NCBI RefSeq assembly: GCF_002019605.1
Contig: NZ_KV917368.1
Span: 1,090,997 to 1,154,996, forward strand
Direction of reading: 5' to 3'
Source: Alkalihalobacterium alkalinitrilicum
GTDB lineage: Bacteria; Bacillota; Bacilli; Bacillales; Bacillaceae_F
Length of the DNA: 64,000 nucleotides
A program made the translations under genes and the position numbers. A model generated the notes under the pieces. The model was not told the DNA's origin and searched no databases. It saw nothing but the letters and a program-made list of their open reading frames with translations. Of this stretch, positions 45,595 through 54,795 are shown piece by piece. Every line of letters starts with the position of its first letter. Positions within the stretch are counted from its first letter, which is position 1.

Positions 45595-45825
45595 TTGCAT
45601 TTACTAGTGATTAATTTGGGTTCAACAAGAAACTCGAATGAGCTACATTATGAAGTTCATATTTTAAATTTTAATGAGATGATCTATGGTCAAGCTCTTA
45701 ATGTTAAAGTTTGCTTTTATTTAAGAGAAGAAATCGCTTTTCCAAGTTTTAATGACTTGATCTCACAAATCAATCGAGACATTGATTCAGTAGTGAATCG
45801 ATTTCACTTAATAAAGACCCATTAA
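45595..45825 (+). pseudogene. Fragment resembling the C-terminal half of a riboflavin kinase domain
   Basis: A 76-codon frame with the pattern of RibF/riboflavin kinase C-termini: LGSTRNSNELHYEVHIL, LNFNEMIYGQALNVKV, then FYLREEIAFPSFNDLISQI. The N-terminal part of the domain, including the flavin/ATP-binding loop, is absent, and the frame is closed just upstream. There is no good ribosome site. I read it as a remnant. Its presence among FMN-using monooxygenases is suggestive. Confidence 0.55.
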
Positions 45826-45855
45826 AACAAAACTAATTAAAAAAGGTGATCATTT

Positions 45856-46620
45856 ATGAAATTAAAAGGTAAAGTAGCCATCATCACAGGCGGTGGAAGC
45901 GGGCAAGGAAGAGCGGCAGCTGAACTATTCGCACAAGAAGGCGCAAAGGTTGTTGTGGCAGAATGGAATGAAGCAGCTGGAAGCGAAGCGGTACAAGAGA
46001 TCAAAGCGCAAGGAAGAGACGCATTATTTATCAAACTGGATGTCTCCAAAGAAGATGAAGTTCGTGCCATGGTGGACCAAGTAGTCGATCATTATGGAAC
46101 GATAGATATTTTATTTAATAATGCGGGTATCGGTTATTCTGCTAGATCAAAATTCAAAATGGAGCCCGTATTAGAAACTCCACTCGAAGATTGGAATGCG
46201 ATCTTAAACATTAACTTAACAGGCGTCTTTCTCGTATCAAAATATGTACTACCTATCATGATTAAACAAAATAGTGGCAATATCATTAATAATTCCTCCT
46301 TAGCAGGTCTAAAAGGTGGAGAAGTAGTGTGTGCTTATACGGTAGCCAAAACAGGTGTAACGGCTTTAACCCGAGTCATGTCCCTCAGCTATGGAAAAAA
46401 CAATATTCGCGTCAATTGTATTTGTCCAGGTGCTATTGATACGCCGATGATGGCTGACCATATTGATGGGATGAAAGAAAGAAGCAGTGAACTTTGGCCA
46501 TTGGCCCGAGTAGGGGTGCCAAAAGATATTGCCCAAGCAGCATTATTTCTAGCCTCTGATGAATCTAGCTATATTACAGGTGTAATGTTACCTGTTGATG
46601 GCGGATGGCATCAATCCTAA
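45856..46620 (+). CDS. Short-chain dehydrogenase/reductase (SDR)
   Basis: A 254-residue SDR closely similar to 29750: TGGGSGQG, ILFNNAGIGYSARSKFKM, INNSSLAGLKGG, catalytic YTVAKTG, CPGAIDTPMMADH. It begins after AAAAGGTGATC. Probably an alcohol dehydrogenase for a related intermediate. Confidence 0.9.
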   Translation: MKLKGKVAIITGGGSGQGRAAAELFAQEGAKVVVAEWNEAAGSEAVQEIKAQGRDALFIKLDVSKEDEVRAMVDQVVDHYGTIDILFNNAGIGYSARSKFKMEPVLETPLEDWNAILNINLTGVFLVSKYVLPIMIKQNSGNIINNSSLAGLKGGEVVCAYTVAKTGVTALTRVMSLSYGKNNIRVNCICPGAIDTPMMADHIDGMKERSSELWPLARVGVPKDIAQAALFLASDESSYITGVMLPVDGGWHQS

Positions 46621-46679
46621 ACACAACTGTTGTTGTACAAATTTGTTCAAATATTATTTAAGGTTAGGAGTTGATCATC

Positions 46680-47777
46680 ATGATGAGAAAAGGAATATCT
46701 TTTCTTCTGCTTGTGTTCTTAATGGCCATCGTCATCGTTGGATGCGGTAATGAGCCAACGTCACAATCGGATAATACAGAAGGTTCTTCTGAAACACCTT
46801 CTGAAAATGGTACTACAGCGGATAACGACCAAACATGGACGCTCACATTTGCTTCAAGTGGAGGACCTAATGATCCGTATACGAGGGATACTATTTATCC
46901 ATGGATGGAAAAGGTAACTGAATTAACTAACGGTCGAGTCGATTTTGATTTTTACCCATCTGGACAATTAGGTAGTTTAGTAGACCATTATCAAATAGTA
47001 CGTGACGGTATTGCAGATATTGCTAGTTATGCGGCAGTTTATATTCCGAATGACATGCCAATTAGTAGTTCGGTTTTACCATTACCTGGATTAAGTCAAT
47101 CTGGTTATGACGGAACAATGGCCTATAAAGACATCGTTCATCAAAGTCCGCTATTGGAAACTGACTTCACGAATAGTGGCGTGTATCCAGTTTATGTACA
47201 GGTAACCGAAACATTTGACTTCTATACAAAAGGGGATGAAATTAGAGTTCCTGAAGATTTAAAAGGGAAACAAGTACAAGGTCTTGGCGGAGTGTTAACC
47301 GAATTAATTAGCTTTATCGGTGCGACACCGATTTCTGTCACACAAAATGAAATGTTTGAAGCGTTCGACCGCGGAATCATTGAAGTGGCCCATATTTATC
47401 CATCGACCGCCGATACGTATGGAATTACAGACCTCGTAAAATACGCAACAGTAGGTGCAAGAGCAGGTACAGGTCCAGTAGGTTTTGTCATAAATCTCGA
47501 TTTGTGGAATGAGTTTCCAGAAGACATCAGAGAAGCTATTCTTCAAGCTTCAGATGAAGTAGCCGAAGGGGGAAGTAAAGGAAACTATGAAGATTCTCTC
47601 AGAACGCTAGGAGAATGGGAAGAACAAGGTAAGGCGATCCATACTTTAACTGCCGAAGAGCAAGCCGAGTGGGATAAAGTATATGAAGAATTTAGAGAAC
47701 ACTACCTCTCAGATGTAAGTGATGACCATAGAAAAGTCCTCGAAATGTTTCAAGAAGCTCTTAAAAACTATCAATAA
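46680..47777 (+). CDS. TRAP transporter solute-binding lipoprotein (DctP-like)
   Basis: A 365-residue lipoprotein (lipobox VIVGC, acidic Ser-rich linker) with the DctP fold: LTFASSGGPNDPYTRDTIYPWMEKV, then LKGKQVQGLGGVLTELISFIGATP, where the conserved Arg of many DctP ligand sites is not obvious. That may mean a ligand other than a simple carboxylate. ATG 46680 is 9 nt from TAGGAG. It is separated from its permeases by five genes. Confidence 0.85.
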   Translation: MMRKGISFLLLVFLMAIVIVGCGNEPTSQSDNTEGSSETPSENGTTADNDQTWTLTFASSGGPNDPYTRDTIYPWMEKVTELTNGRVDFDFYPSGQLGSLVDHYQIVRDGIADIASYAAVYIPNDMPISSSVLPLPGLSQSGYDGTMAYKDIVHQSPLLETDFTNSGVYPVYVQVTETFDFYTKGDEIRVPEDLKGKQVQGLGGVLTELISFIGATPISVTQNEMFEAFDRGIIEVAHIYPSTADTYGITDLVKYATVGARAGTGPVGFVINLDLWNEFPEDIREAILQASDEVAEGGSKGNYEDSLRTLGEWEEQGKAIHTLTAEEQAEWDKVYEEFREHYLSDVSDDHRKVLEMFQEALKNYQ

Positions 47778-47792
47778 ATTTGAAACGTTATT

Positions 47793-47847
47793 CAGTGGGG
47801 GTTTTCCTACATCCCCACTGGATAACAGGTTGAACCAACCTGTTATT
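47793..47847 (+). terminator. Double hairpin terminator region after DctP
   Basis: CAGTGGGG/CCCCACTG followed by ATAACAGGTTG/CAACCTGTTAT; neither has a long T run. Confidence 0.6.
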
Positions 47848-47890
47848 GTATCGACACTCCTTATAGATAAGTTTTAGAGTCATATTTTTT

Positions 47891-47904
47891 TGTAAGCGTT
47901 TACA
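47891..47904 (+). promoter_or_regulatory. cre site ahead of the second binding protein
   Basis: TGTAAGCGTTTACA fits all 14 positions of the cre consensus and is itself nearly palindromic. It stands 39 nt before the start codon. Confidence 0.75.
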
Positions 47905-47942
47905 AATAAAAAATAATTTTCATTTCTTAAGGAGGCATTCAT

Positions 47943-49556
47943 TTGAAAAACCAGATCGGCTTAACTAAGTTTTGCCTACTCATTTTCAGTTTGATTTTTA
48001 TTTTAGCGGCTTGTACATCTCCGTCAACTTCAGAACCAACATCAAATGACTCATCTGAAAAAGAAGGTTCACCTACTTCCGAGGCATTAGAAGGAGAAAA
48101 AGTATTAAAAGTAGCACTACCTGCACCTCCTGGGAACCTTGATCCTCATTTTGTCGCGACTCACTCGGAGATGGAAATTGTCCAGCCCATTTTCAATGGG
48201 TTATTACGTTATCAACCAGGAACGGCTAGCTTTGATACGATAGAAGGAGACTTAGCTGAAAATTGGGAAGTTAGTGACGACGGATTAACCTGGACGTTTC
48301 AATTACGAGAAGGTGTTCAATGGCACAAAGGATATGGCGAGTTCACTTCTGACGATGTTAAATGGTCCATTGAAAGGGTTATGGACCCTGAAGTAGGGTC
48401 ACCACAAGCGTCAATGTTTAAGTTTGTAGAAAGTGTAGAAGCTCCTGACAAATACACCGTCGAAATTACATTAAAACAACCGTATCCAGCGTTTATATTA
48501 AGTTTAGTCGTAGATGGAGTTGGTGGCGGTGCAATAATGAAAAGAGAAGCAGTAGAAGGTGGTGGAGAAGATCCTGAGAAACTAGTAGGAACGGGACCTT
48601 TTATGCTAGAAGCACATTCACCAGGTGAAAGTGCCATTTTAATTAAAAACACCGAATACTTCCGAGGCGAGCCAAAACTAGATCAAATTGAATTATATGT
48701 GATGAGAGATAATGCGGCTCGTGAGGTGGCGATGGATCGCGGTGATATTCATATGACGTACGGTGAACCCGATGGTATGTGGGTTCAACAGCGAAGCCAA
48801 AACGAAGATCTTGATATTCTAATTTCAGGACAGTCGATGATTTGGACGATTCACCTCAATAAAGAGATGGCACCAATGGATAATATTCTCGTTAGAAAAG
48901 CGATTTCCTATGCGATCGACTACGATAGTCTCATGCATTCTCTCGGGACGGATGTCGCAAGGCCCGCAAAATCCATTCTTAGTGATGGCGTTTTTGGTCA
49001 TATAGAAACAGGTCAATATGAGTATAACCCTGAAAAAGCAAAAGAATTATTAGCCGAGGCAGGGTATCCTGATGGACTCACTCTTCCAGAAACATTAACA
49101 CCTAATTTACCTGCTTATATACCAGTGAACAGCTTCATTCAGGAACAATTAAGACAAGTTGGTATTGAAGCCCCAATGCAGCAAGTCGATTTACCAACAT
49201 GGATGCCAGCTCTTTATGGTGGACAAAATCCTTTTAACTTCCAAATAGGTGTTCAAAGGCCTCATGGAGTTCCAAATTTATTTCGAGTTTGGCATTCAGA
49301 GGGCCCTGCAAACTTTACTAAATATAGTGGATCTGACCAACTCATAGAGCAAGCGGAATTAGAGTTAGATGAGCAAAGGTCATTAGAACTAATGGCGCAA
49401 ATTCAACAAGAAATAAAGGATGATTATATCTCTTTACCAATGATTGAAACAGTAATGACAAATGCCGTTAGAAAAGAAGTTGAGCTAGGGTATGAATTAA
49501 TCGATACAGCTATTTATATGGCTCCAAAGTATGAAACAACCGATTTATTAAAATAA
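47943..49556 (+). CDS. ABC importer substrate-binding lipoprotein (family 5), second copy
   Basis: A 537-residue lipoprotein (lipobox ILAAC) very similar to that at 33127 along its whole length (NLDPHFVATHSEMEIVQPIFNGLLRY). No permease or ATPase follows, so it probably feeds the importer at 30940-36660 with a second ligand. It starts at TTG 47943 after AAGGAGG and is controlled by a perfect cre site. Confidence 0.9.
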   Translation: MKNQIGLTKFCLLIFSLIFILAACTSPSTSEPTSNDSSEKEGSPTSEALEGEKVLKVALPAPPGNLDPHFVATHSEMEIVQPIFNGLLRYQPGTASFDTIEGDLAENWEVSDDGLTWTFQLREGVQWHKGYGEFTSDDVKWSIERVMDPEVGSPQASMFKFVESVEAPDKYTVEITLKQPYPAFILSLVVDGVGGGAIMKREAVEGGGEDPEKLVGTGPFMLEAHSPGESAILIKNTEYFRGEPKLDQIELYVMRDNAAREVAMDRGDIHMTYGEPDGMWVQQRSQNEDLDILISGQSMIWTIHLNKEMAPMDNILVRKAISYAIDYDSLMHSLGTDVARPAKSILSDGVFGHIETGQYEYNPEKAKELLAEAGYPDGLTLPETLTPNLPAYIPVNSFIQEQLRQVGIEAPMQQVDLPTWMPALYGGQNPFNFQIGVQRPHGVPNLFRVWHSEGPANFTKYSGSDQLIEQAELELDEQRSLELMAQIQQEIKDDYISLPMIETVMTNAVRKEVELGYELIDTAIYMAPKYETTDLLK

Positions 49557-49631
49557 AGATGAAAGAATGAGGAGGAGGAAAAGCTCTCCTTCTCTTTTTC
49601 TCTTAACTAGCGAGCATAATCCGTCCAATAA

Positions 49632-49659
49632 ATAAGAAATTTATTAGTAAATTTCTTAT
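49632..49659. repeat. Perfect inverted repeat in the intergenic region
   Basis: ATAAGAAATTTA-TTAG-TAAATTTCTTAT, 12-bp arms, 63 bp before the fourth sigma-54 promoter. No clear copy of the shared upstream box is present here, so this may be the activator site or a terminator remnant. Confidence 0.45.
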
Positions 49660-49721
49660 ATTTGAGCAATCACAAACTCTTAGTTTTACAATAATTCCTA
49701 AATTCTCAATATAGTTGATTT

Positions 49722-49737
49722 TGGCATGAAAAATGCA
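49722..49737 (+). promoter_or_regulatory. Sigma-54 promoter 4 (MBL/E2/regulator/E3 block)
   Basis: TGGCATGAAAAATGCA: the -24 element is identical to promoter 1 and GG/GC are 12 nt apart; the -12 has ATGCA instead of TTGCA. It lies 177 nt before the MBL gene. Confidence 0.7.
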
Positions 49738-49913
49738 ATTAAGTTTAGTAAGGGGATGACTGAAATGACAGGAGCTGAAAAAGTCCTGGAATAGCAAAAC
49801 TCTCAAATTTATTTTGAAAAAATTTATTTAATTTGATTTAGTGAATTCTCAAAAGCCACTCGAAATGCTTAATAAAACAGGGAGGAATTAAATGAATTAA
49901 GGAGGAAGTTATA

Positions 49914-50546
49914 GTGAAGCCGTTAATTATAAAAAAATACGTCAATGGTGAAATGAAGACAAACAGTTATGTGATTACAGATAGTGAAAAGTCCTTCTGT
50001 ATAGTAATTGACCCTGGTGGAAATCCAGAAAACATTCTCAATTACATCGGTAACCAAAAAGTTGACTATATATTACTAACCCATTGTCACTTTGAACATA
50101 TTTCTGGTTTAAAACAATTAAAGCGACATACAGATGCTTCAGTGATCGTTCATCATTCAGAAGCAGAATGGTTGTTGAGTCCTTCTTTAAATCTTTCAGA
50201 TCAAAATGAAAATCCTTTAATCTGCGACTGGCCAGATGTAATGTTAAATGGTGATGAGTTAATAAAGTGTAGTAATTCTACGATTAAAGCCATTCACACT
50301 CCTGGTCATTCACCTGGAAGTACATGTTTTCTGTTAAATGATATGTATTTGTTTTCTGGTGATACATTATTAGCAGGGCTAGTTGGACATACGAATGGTC
50401 CGTATGGTGATAGCGTCTTATTAAAAAAATCTATTAAAACTAAATTACTCCAACTTGACGAAAGTATCATAGTATATCCAGGTCATGGGCATGAGACAAC
50501 TATGCAAACAGAAAAGAAAAATAATCTATGTTCAACTATTTCTTGA
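49914..50546 (+). CDS. Metallo-beta-lactamase fold hydrolase (GloB-like)
   Basis: A 210-residue MBL hydrolase with metal motif THCHFEHISG (HxHxEH, Glu replacing the usual Asp), HTPGHSPGSTCF, FSGDTL and PGHGHET. The group includes thioesterase/glyoxalase II-like enzymes. It starts at GTG 49914 after AAGGAGG. As the first gene of the E2/E3 block it may hydrolyse a thioester or lactone intermediate. Confidence 0.82.
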   Translation: MKPLIIKKYVNGEMKTNSYVITDSEKSFCIVIDPGGNPENILNYIGNQKVDYILLTHCHFEHISGLKQLKRHTDASVIVHHSEAEWLLSPSLNLSDQNENPLICDWPDVMLNGDELIKCSNSTIKAIHTPGHSPGSTCFLLNDMYLFSGDTLLAGLVGHTNGPYGDSVLLKKSIKTKLLQLDESIIVYPGHGHETTMQTEKKNNLCSTIS

Positions 50547-50670
50547 CCTAAAATGGTTTCTTGAAATAAAGGGATATCAAAGAACATTAACACAATAATA
50601 GAACTTACATGATATACCTTTTTAACATATAAAAATAGAATGAAAAATTAATCTAAAGGTGGAAAAAACA

Positions 50671-51408
50671 ATGAATGTTCTCGTCATAGGTGGTTCGAAG
50701 GGGATTGGGAAAGCAACAGCGCTTCGTTTTAGCGAAAAGGATAATAATATATTCATTAATTATGCTAGTGATGATCATGCGGCAAAAGAAACGTTCGAAG
50801 AGGTAAAGCAAAAAGGGGCAAATGTTCATTTGTTAAAGGCTGATGTTGGTGATTCAGTCGCTATTAAAACAATGATGGATAAAATTAAGAATGAAGTAGA
50901 TCAGCTTGATTTAATTGTTCATTGTGCAGTAGCTGTAATTCCTGGGAATGCTTTAGATTTATCGAAAGAAGAATGGGATCGGGCAGTTGCTGTTAGTAAT
51001 TTTTCGATCATTGAAATAATAAAAGAAGCGATGCCTTTACTTCGTTATGGTTCGACCTTTTTAGCATTATCAAGCCGAGGAGCGACACATGCGATTGGAA
51101 ATTATGCTGCGTTAGGGACAACGAAAGCTTTTACGGAAGCATTAGTTCGTTATTTAATGCTTGAACTAGCACCAAAAGGGATCCGAATTAATGTTGTATC
51201 CCCAGGCACACTTTATACGGATGCTTTGGAAAAAGTATTTCCAGGGCGAGCAGAAGAGCTCGTTAAAATGGTAAACGAAAAAAATCCTAGTAATCGTGGA
51301 ATTTCGTTTGAAGATGTAACAGATACGATTGCATTTTTAGCCAGTCCACAAGCTCAAATGATTCAAGGAAGAGTTATTCATATTGATGGAGGGATTGGAC
51401 TTATATAA
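50671..51408 (+). CDS. SDR family oxidoreductase (FabL-like)
   Basis: A 245-residue SDR with cofactor loop GGSKGIGKATA and the spaced catalytic pair NYAALGTTKAFTEALVRYL, which with VSPGTLYTDALEKVFPGR recalls FabL-type enoyl reductases. It lacks the standard NNAG (HCAVAV instead). ATG 50671 is 8 nt after AAAGGTGG; GTG 50659 is part of that site. In this context it may reduce an enoyl or keto intermediate rather than serve fatty acid synthesis. Confidence 0.8.
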   Translation: MNVLVIGGSKGIGKATALRFSEKDNNIFINYASDDHAAKETFEEVKQKGANVHLLKADVGDSVAIKTMMDKIKNEVDQLDLIVHCAVAVIPGNALDLSKEEWDRAVAVSNFSIIEIIKEAMPLLRYGSTFLALSSRGATHAIGNYAALGTTKAFTEALVRYLMLELAPKGIRINVVSPGTLYTDALEKVFPGRAEELVKMVNEKNPSNRGISFEDVTDTIAFLASPQAQMIQGRVIHIDGGIGLI

Positions 51409-51565
51409 ATTGAAGTAGTAGGTAGAGTATTTTCTAAGTCAAAAGCTATAATTTATGCCTTTAATTTTTTCAATATTCACTTATTTAACCTTTTATTTAA
51501 AAAAAAGACTAGATTTAATCCTTAAAAAGGTTCAATATATAATTTATAAGATTGGAGTGGGAGTC

Positions 51566-52732
51566 ATGATTGAAGTTAAAATGCCAAGATTAGGAGTAAC
51601 AATGCAAAATGGTACGGTTTCAACTTGGTTAGTTGAAGAAGGGGATGAAGTTAATAAAGGGGATTATTTATTTGAATTAGAAACCGAAAAGTCAACTTTA
51701 GAAATTGAAGCACAAGCTTCTGGAGTTTTAAGAAAGATTATTGTTCCTGAAGATCAAGAAGTTCCTGTGAATACCGTCATTGCGATTATGACAGAAACAG
51801 CAACTGATGACTTAGATCTTTCCATTTATGAAAATGCAGTCGATACTAATGAAGCAAAAGAACAACCAAATAATAAAAACCCAGAAACAAACAGTACTTC
51901 AACACAACCTAATACTATTAGAAGAGGAAGTATTTCACCTAGAGCACGTAAGTTAGCTAAAGAACTAGGAGTAGCGATTGAAAGTATTACAGGTACTGGG
52001 AAAGATGGACTAATTACAGAAGATGATGTTCGAAATGCTGGAGGTTCAAATCATGCTATCCCGATTAAAGAAAAGATAGCATTAAATCATGTCAAAAAAG
52101 CGATGTCAGAAAATATGTCAAAGAGTTGGACAACTACTCCACAGTTCACGCAAATGGTCTCAGTTAATATGAAAAATGTATTAAGAGTTAAAAAAGAATG
52201 GAGTGACGTTTCACTTAATGATATTTTTGTAAAAGTGGTTGGAAATATAGCAAAAGAAAATTCGATTGTTAATAGTAAATTAGAGGGACAAGAAATTGTA
52301 ATCTACGATGAGGTTAATGTTTCAGTAGCCGTTAATAGTCAATACGGACTTGTTGTTCCTGTTGTAAAGAACACAGAAACAAAATCAGTTTCAGACATCT
52401 CTAAAGAAATTAATCAACTTGCGAAAAAAGCCGAGACTAATCAATTAACATTAGATGACTATGCCAATGGCACAATCACTGTTTCCAATCTCGGTAGCTT
52501 AGGTATTGAAATGGGTACACCTATCATTAACATACCTCAATCGACCATTGTATTTGTAGGCAGTATTGTAAAGAAACCGATTGTAACTGATGATGACAAG
52601 ATTGTAGTTGCGCCGATGATGACGCTATCGATATGTTATGATCATAGATTTATTGATGGTGTTACGGGAGCAAAGTTTACGAATGATCTTAAAAGAGCAT
52701 TAGAAAATCTTGAAAGTAATGATTTAATGTAA
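51566..52732 (+). CDS. Dihydrolipoamide acyltransferase E2 (AcoC/PdhC-like)
   Basis: A 388-residue E2: lipoyl domain at residues 1-77 with the lipoylated lysine in ETEKSTLE (Lys42), an Asn/Thr-rich linker, a peripheral subunit-binding domain (ISPRARKLAKELGVAIESITGTGKDGLITEDDV), and the acyltransferase core ending in YDHRFIDG. It starts at ATG 51566 after GGAGTGGGA; the frame runs open further upstream without a site. It would join E1 (27701-29697) and E3 (54796). Confidence 0.92.
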   Translation: MIEVKMPRLGVTMQNGTVSTWLVEEGDEVNKGDYLFELETEKSTLEIEAQASGVLRKIIVPEDQEVPVNTVIAIMTETATDDLDLSIYENAVDTNEAKEQPNNKNPETNSTSTQPNTIRRGSISPRARKLAKELGVAIESITGTGKDGLITEDDVRNAGGSNHAIPIKEKIALNHVKKAMSENMSKSWTTTPQFTQMVSVNMKNVLRVKKEWSDVSLNDIFVKVVGNIAKENSIVNSKLEGQEIVIYDEVNVSVAVNSQYGLVVPVVKNTETKSVSDISKEINQLAKKAETNQLTLDDYANGTITVSNLGSLGIEMGTPIINIPQSTIVFVGSIVKKPIVTDDDKIVVAPMMTLSICYDHRFIDGVTGAKFTNDLKRALENLESNDLM

Positions 52733-52780
52733 GAGGACTGATCTTGTCCTCTTCTATCCTATGAATTAGGAGGGACTCGG

Positions 52781-54775
52781 TTGAAAAACAATCATTATTC
52801 TAAAAAGCATTTTCGATCTTTTAACATCTCAGAAGAAGAAAAAGTATTAAAAAATACTTGGAGAAATTACTTTAAAAAGGGAATAGACTTAGGCGAAGTA
52901 AGACCTGTTATTATGGATTCTTGGAAGCGTTCTCAAAGCTATAATATTAACCCAAACTGGGATCAAGCTACAACCATTTGTAAACAAAAAGAAATCTTGA
53001 AAAGAAGAGAAACGAATAAAGATATATTAACGTTAATCCGTCCATTTATGGATGACCTGTTTGAGATAGTTAAAGGGACAGATAGTATCATAGCTTTTGC
53101 TGATAAGGACGGCATTGTACTAGAGTTATTTGGGGATAGTGAAATTGCCTTAAATGCCGCTTCTGTTAATTTTAAAGTTGGTGTAGATATGTGCGAAAAA
53201 TCTAGTGGTACCAATTCGATAGCGTTATCACTAGTACATGGGAAGGCCATACAAGTTGTTGGACCAGAACATTATTGTGTAGTCTGGCATACATCTCATT
53301 GCTCAAGTGCACCAATTAAAGATCCATATAGTAATGAAATTATCGGCGTTATAACATTAGTAGGCTACTACCGTTCAACCCACCCTCATTCATTTGGCTT
53401 GGTGCGAACGGCTGCTGATACGATTATGAGATTAATCGAACAAAATGGAATGAAAAAAGAAAAGTATATGATTAACAATTATTTTAGTGCCGCATTAAAT
53501 TCAGTATCGGACGGCATTTTAATTGTTAATCGCCTAGGTGAAATCATTCGAATTAATAAAATTGCTGCTCACCTATTGAAAATTTCACTAGTAGAAAATA
53601 AAAAATATCAAATAAGCGATATTCCTCAATTAGAGCCACTTTCTAAATACATTGAAGACTCCATTTCAGGTAATGAAATTATTCTTCAAGACGAGTTAAA
53701 TATGTTATATGAAGAGAAGTTCAAGTTATTATTTACTTCACGAAAAATCGTCGTTGAAGGTCAATATCTCGGAAATATTATTATTTTGAAGAAGAAAGTG
53801 AATAAAGAGCTAAAACAGCATTCAGCAAAATATAATTTCACTTCACTAATCGGTAAAGATCAAGATTTTATTAAAGCAATCAAACTAGCTTCAAAAGCTG
53901 CTAAGACTGATAAAAGCATACTCATTATCGGGGAAAGTGGTACAGGAAAGGAACTTTTCGCACAAGCCATCCATAATGAAAGTGAGAGACAATTTGAAAG
54001 TTTTGTTGCCATTAATTGTGCTGCAATTCCAAAAGATTTAATTTCAAGTGAATTGTTTGGTTATGCCGAAGGTGCCTTTACAAGTGCGGTTAAGGGTGGA
54101 AAGATGGGGAAATTTGAGGCAGCTAACGGCGGAACTATCTTCCTAGATGAAATTGGTGATATGGCTTTAGAGTTACAGGCACACCTTCTCCGAGTCTTAG
54201 AGGAAAGAGAAATTACGCCAGTCGGTTCTAATGTTTCAAAGCCCATTGATGTTAGAGTCATTGCAGCAACGAATAAAGATTTATTTTCATTAGTCGAAGA
54301 AAATAAATTCCGGTTAGACCTATTATATCGATTAAATGTCATTTCTATAAAAGTTCCACCTTTGCGAAAAAGAAAACAAGATATTGAGTTATTTATTAAA
54401 CACTATTTACCTACAAAAAAGATATGTCCAAATGTTTTAAACTATTTTTATGAATATGATTGGCCAGGAAACCTTCGTGAGATGCGAAATGTTATGGAAC
54501 AACTAGATATTTTTTGTGAGGAAGAAATGGTTACTGAGGAATATTTACCAGAATACATTAGAGCAGATTTTCTTGAAAAAGAAGAAAATACAAGTCTCTA
54601 TCAATCCGTAGCAAATGAAACAAAGAAAGAAACGATGGTTATTGCCTTAGAGAATAGTAGTAGTGTTTCAGATGTCGCAAAAAAACTTGGAGTTTCACCA
54701 AGTACATTATATAGATGGGCAAGCGAATATCAAATTAACATGAAAGATTATTTCAAAAAAACAAAACAAGCTTAG
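52781..54775 (+). CDS. Sigma-54-dependent transcriptional activator (AcoR-like)
   Basis: A 664-residue enhancer-binding protein. The N-terminal region has a GAF sensor (GVDMCEKSSGTNSIALSL; GPEHYCVVWHTSHCSSAPI), then a PAS-like segment. The AAA+ domain has Walker A GESGTGKE (about residue 384), the sigma-54 contact loop as GAFTSA rather than GAFTGA (about 431), and Walker B GGTIFLDEIGDM. A Fis-type helix-turn-helix ends the protein (VAKKLGVSPSTLYRWA). It starts at TTG 52781 after AGGAGGG. It lies between E2 and E3 genes, as in aco loci, and is the likely activator of the four sigma-54 promoters. Confidence 0.92.
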   Translation: MKNNHYSKKHFRSFNISEEEKVLKNTWRNYFKKGIDLGEVRPVIMDSWKRSQSYNINPNWDQATTICKQKEILKRRETNKDILTLIRPFMDDLFEIVKGTDSIIAFADKDGIVLELFGDSEIALNAASVNFKVGVDMCEKSSGTNSIALSLVHGKAIQVVGPEHYCVVWHTSHCSSAPIKDPYSNEIIGVITLVGYYRSTHPHSFGLVRTAADTIMRLIEQNGMKKEKYMINNYFSAALNSVSDGILIVNRLGEIIRINKIAAHLLKISLVENKKYQISDIPQLEPLSKYIEDSISGNEIILQDELNMLYEEKFKLLFTSRKIVVEGQYLGNIIILKKKVNKELKQHSAKYNFTSLIGKDQDFIKAIKLASKAAKTDKSILIIGESGTGKELFAQAIHNESERQFESFVAINCAAIPKDLISSELFGYAEGAFTSAVKGGKMGKFEAANGGTIFLDEIGDMALELQAHLLRVLEEREITPVGSNVSKPIDVRVIAATNKDLFSLVEENKFRLDLLYRLNVISIKVPPLRKRKQDIELFIKHYLPTKKICPNVLNYFYEYDWPGNLREMRNVMEQLDIFCEEEMVTEEYLPEYIRADFLEKEENTSLYQSVANETKKETMVIALENSSSVSDVAKKLGVSPSTLYRWASEYQINMKDYFKKTKQA

Positions 54776-54795
54776 ATGTTAAAGGAGATACACTA

